Shown here: positions 60,101 through 64,000 of the stretch, in pieces
How positions within the stretch are numbered: position 1 is the first letter of the stretch
Layout: each line of letters starts with the position of its first letter
DNA from: Shewanella marina JCM 15074
GTDB lineage: Bacteria > Pseudomonadota > Gammaproteobacteria > Enterobacterales > Shewanellaceae
Reading direction: 5' to 3'
DNA: 64,000 bases
Assembly: GCF_000614975.1 (NCBI RefSeq)
Contig: NZ_BALM01000002.1
Span: 124,001-188,000 of the forward strand
Made by a program: the position numbers and the translations under genes
Notes under the pieces: generated by a model
Told to the model about the DNA's origin: nothing
Databases searched by the model: none
Seen by the model: the letters and a program-made list of their open reading frames with translations, nothing else

Positions 60101-63100
60101 CATTAACTGGCTCAAAATAGCAGTAAAGTCGAGTGCTAAAAATAGTCGCTTAGTCATTGATAATGTACATTTAGTGTCAATTAACTCGACTCAAGATATC
60201 GATGCTGATGGACTGCCTGATTATTGGGAACTTGCTAATAATCTTGATATCAGTAATAGCGCAGATGCCTCTTGGGATGCCGACAATGATGGTTTAACTA
60301 ATTTACGCGAATTTCAATTAGGCACATCGGCAACGATTGCTGATTCAGATGCTGATGGTATTGATGATGGTTGGGAAGTGACTCATCAACTTAATCCTCT
60401 GGATAAGTCAGATGCAACTACTGATATCGATCGTGATGGTTTTAGCCAATTACAGGAATTTTTAGCCAATACGGATCCCAATAATGCGGCTAATAAACCG
60501 CAAGCATTGGTTAGTTTTGCGGATTCTTTTGAACAATCGCAACTAACATCGCCATGGCAAATGTTCACCTTATCAAATAGCCCGTGGCACTTTACTCAAG
60601 CTAAAGCGTCCGCAGGTTTGGTGAGCTTAGCAATAACAGGGGCGATGACGAATAATCAACTCGCAGTTTGCGGTATGTTTAAACAAGGCTATGTTGTTTT
60701 TGATTATCAATTAGAACATGCGCAGCTAAGTTTACACGGTGACAACAGCCAACATGTATTAACCGAGACGGCTCAATGGCAAACCCAAGTCATTAAAGTG
60801 AATGCCGGAGCTAATTGTCTGCGTTGGCAATATCAAGGAGCAAATGCACAAGCTCATTTTGCGCTTGATAATGTGGTTATCGTGCCAGAGAATTCAAATT
60901 TGGATCATGATCAGGATGGTATGCTTGATGCTTGGGAACTTGCCAATCAATTTAATATTAGTGATAAAAACGATGCGCTGATTGATAGCGATGGTGATGG
61001 TTTAAATAATTTAGCCGAATTTAAGGCTAAAACATTACCACGACACATCGATACCGATCTTGACCATATTTTTGATGGTTGGGAGGTGCAGCATCAACTT
61101 AATCCTCATAATAAACAAGATGCTCAATTAGATAATGATGCTGATGGCTATAGTAATTATATGGAGTTTATTGCAGCGACAGATCCTAATGATGCTAACG
61201 ATATCCCTCAATTTGCTAGCCAACATATATGGTCATTTGAGGATAATAGTGTTCCGGCTAATTGGTATAAACCCACTAAAGCTGATGCGAGCTGGGTGAT
61301 TAGCGATGCTTATGCAACCCAGGGCAAGTACAGTTTAAAGGCGGATAACATTGGTCCATTGCAACGGGCGCAAATAGAACTTCAGCATCTGTTTAAATCG
61401 TCGTATATCTTGTTTGATATTAAAACTTCAACAGAATCATGCTGTGATAAATTTAACCTCTATATTGATAATAAACTGACCTTGCAATTGAGCGGCATTA
61501 TCCAGTGGCGTACGCAAATTGTGGCAATTCCGCGTGGTATTCACAAACTCAGGTTCGAATATGTCAAAGACAAGTTTTCTGATAAAGGCGAAGATTCGGT
61601 TTGGATTGATAATATTCGATATGGCGAACAAGTTGAGATTGATCAAGATGGTGATGGCTTAAATGATATTTGGGAATTAAGCCATGGTTTATCAAATACC
61701 GATGCCAGCGATGCGTTATTGGATAATGATAATGATGGCTTAATCAATGCTCAGGAATATCAAATCGGCAGTAATATCAATCAAGCGGATAGCGACAATG
61801 ATGGTATTGACGATGGTGAAGATGAAGTACCATTAGATCCAACATTAGGCTCATTGTTACCGCCGGTATTCCATTTGGCTGATACGCTTTATGTCGAAGC
61901 GCAAGGGCCACTGACTGAGATTGAGTTTCCTGCTGGTGGCGTGACCGATAATGGTTGGCTACCACCGACGGTTAGCCATAATTTGGCTTCAGCATTGGCG
62001 TTAGGCCAATATCAAATTGTTTGGACTGCAACCGACAGTGCAGGTAACCAATCACAGGCTAAACAACAGTTAATAGTGCAGGATACTCAAGCGCCCGTAT
62101 TTAGCAGTAATGAAATTAAACAAATTTCAGCACAAGGTTACTTTACTTGGTTAGCGGGAGATATAGGCCTGTATGCTATTGATAAAGTTGATGGTGATAT
62201 TACCGTTAAAATTGCGCAGCCTAAAGCCTACCGTTCCGGCGCACAGCAGGTGCCACTTACTGCTACAGATGCGTCAGGTAATCATGCAAACGCAACCGCT
62301 GTTGTGCATATTGTGCCATTAGTCTCCATTGCGCCTAAGCTAATGATGACTCATCAAGGTCATCTACAAGCCAAGGTCGTGTTGTCTGGTCAGGCGGTGA
62401 CTTATCCGGTGACTGTGCAGTATCAATGGCAACAAGATGGTCGCTATCAGCAAGCACAATTAGTGATAGATCAAAGTCAGCAAGGCAATATTGCGATTGA
62501 TAAAATAGACGCTGGTAGCCAATTAACGCTACTGAGTGCAAAGCATGCCTTGTTAGGCGAACAGGTCACGGCTCAGGTGCAAGCTCATCAACATGGCGCT
62601 GGCGTGTTACAGATACAAGTCAGCCAACAACAGCGCGCGGTGAATCAAATCAATATGCAAGCAGGGCTGGTCACAGTAACCGCTAAGATCATTGGAAGTG
62701 AGCAAGATGACGTGATGCCGCCAATTGAATTTGTAATTGATGAGCCATTAGCGAGTGCAGTGGTTAAGCGCGCGCCTTATCAATTACAGCTAGATCCGGC
62801 CAAGCTCAGTGCAGGTGATTATTCATTAACGGTTACAGACACAACGGTCGATTATAAAAGGCATTATCAACTACCGTTGGTATTGGTGACTAATCAAGCA
62901 CAATTGACTCAAGCCGATACCGATAAAGATGGTATAGCAGATATAGATGAAGGCTATTTTGATGATGATCTCGATGGCATCAGTAACTATGTCGATAATG
63001 ATAGTGCGCAATCAAGATTACACATCAATCAAGGATTACCAGTGAGTAGTGATAAGGCACAAATGCTGCGTAGTGGTGCTTGGTCACAGCAAATACGTGG

Positions 63101-63991
63101 CTTGATTGAGCCGAAGAACTCGGTAGGTGTGGGGATTTCTATATCGCAGTGGCAGTCCTTATGCGAGCGCATAACAGCGACTGACAATTGTTTGTTAACC
63201 GCTGCAACGAAAGAGAGTTTTAAAGCGCAGACACCCGTCATCGACCTTGTTGTGACTGAAACCCTTAATCGAGGCAATACCAGTATTGTGGTGTCGCTCA
63301 ATGATAATTTAGTGGTAGATGTACAAACTCAGTTATATCACTATCAAGTCCAATCGGGTTGGCAAACACTGCAAGAGTCAACACGAGATAGCATAGCTTC
63401 CAGTGTTAAGGATAAACAGGGCAATTGTCCTGCTCTTGATTCAAGCCAATATCAGGCAGGTTTAGCATGGGGAGTCAGTGTATTAGGCTTACATTGGCAG
63501 ACAATGGTGATGCAGATCATGATGGTCATCAAAATGGCGAAGTGGCGCTGACGTTAGTGGCTTTTACTACGGCTAAAAATAATGCACCGCAAATCAAGGT
63601 TAAGATGGCTAATTCTGGATTAGAGCAAACCAAAGTGTTAATCGATGCATCACAGTCGATGGATGCGGATGGTGACCCATTACAGTTTACATGGCAGTTT
63701 GCTGCAGATGTTAGCTTCCAGCAACTTAGGCATGGGGTGATCGAATTAACTTTACCTAAAGTCGATAAAGACACTTGGCTTAACTTTGGTGTACAGGTGA
63801 GTGATGGACAGCAAACGGTAAAGCAAGCATTACAATTATTGGTACAAGATAAACCAATTACGCCAGATCCTGAGCCGCAACCGCAACCAGATGCTGGAGA
63901 GGGCAGTGGCGGCAGTATTAATTTACTGATGTTATTAGCACTGTTATTTATTGCAGGTTTTCGTAAAGCTGAACAATTAAACAGAACTTGA
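57177..63991 (+). CDS. second giant M4 metalloprotease, paralogue of the first (one frameshift near the C-terminus)
   Basis: Restored length is 2,271 residues. A signal peptide (MNYKVLNMLGLLLCMSFGAAVA) and propeptide lead to an M4 domain with HEVSH at 349-353, Glu373 and His432. Four cassettes start near residues 637, 873, 1109 and 1344, colinear with the first protein, followed by HYR-like domains, DxDxDG repeats and a PKD-like domain. The frame stops at 63551; one A added near 63467 (gca-atg) gives YQAGLAMGSQCIRLTLADNG and matches the paralogue. The true end at 63991 has a GlyGly-CTERM (EGSGGS, helix, basic tail). Without the repair the protein would lose its sorting tail. A start upstream at 57144 is unlikely, as the signal peptide begins at 57177. 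Confidence 0.9.
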
Positions 63992-64000
63992 ACTGTTTTT

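Overview
The window looks like a chromosomal segment of a marine, facultatively anaerobic gammaproteobacterium of the Alteromonadales type (Shewanella / Psychrobium / Moritella-like). The grounds are AT-rich DNA, full-length homologues of E. coli-type housekeeping genes (smc, zipA, ligA, cysK, cysZ, nupC, the ydbH-ynbE-ydbL set), a napFDABC operon, and exported proteins ending in GlyGly-CTERM sorting tails. The genus is an inference. I see no rRNA, tRNA, CRISPR array, insertion sequence or phage genes.

Region 1 (1-12.5 kb) is a nitrate-respiration island. It holds the end of narH, then narJ and narI, and a parvulin-type prolyl isomerase. A leftward operon follows: narK, a fused PP2C-phosphatase/Ser-Thr kinase with a C-terminal membrane anchor, a small protein of unknown function, and an HPP-family membrane protein. 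The rightward periplasmic nitrate reductase operon napF-D-A-B-C ends in a 46-codon membrane microprotein. narK and napF diverge from a spacer that carries two perfect FNR boxes, so the membrane-bound enzyme, the periplasmic enzyme and the transporter appear to share oxygen control.

Region 2 (12.5-24 kb) has an RlmI-like methyltransferase, a TraF-like outer-membrane protein, a 269-bp element with terminal inverted repeats (MITE-like), an ExeM/NucH extracellular nuclease, cysK, cysZ and smc. Region 3 (24-36 kb) has zipA, ligA, a DUF2919 protein, a yeeZ-like gene, dsbA, a LysE exporter, a TrmK-like methyltransferase, a TetR / Old Yellow Enzyme / CurA-like cluster with a striking double-palindrome operator, a RIO1-like kinase, DUF3144, DUF3010 and an orphan type IV prepilin. 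Region 4 (36-49.5 kb) has nupC, a HAD phosphatase, a small membrane protein, a TDT transporter, a methyltransferase, the ydbH-ynbE-ydbL operon, a hexose-6-phosphate mutarotase, a DUF938 methyltransferase, a CpdB-like lipoprotein and a PhzF protein. Region 5 (49.9-64 kb) is two tandem giant M4 metalloproteases (about 2,300 residues each). In both, four cassettes of calcium-binding repeats plus a beta-sandwich module follow the protease domain, and a GlyGly-CTERM ends the protein.

A feature of the whole window is that ten genes are broken by eleven single-base indels, ten of them apparent deletions. ligA and zipA are among them, although both are normally essential, and eight of the eleven lie between 24.7 and 35.5 kb. 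Each break restores a normal family sequence when one base is added or removed, so sequencing error is more likely than real gene decay. I annotate these loci as full-length genes with a frameshift.
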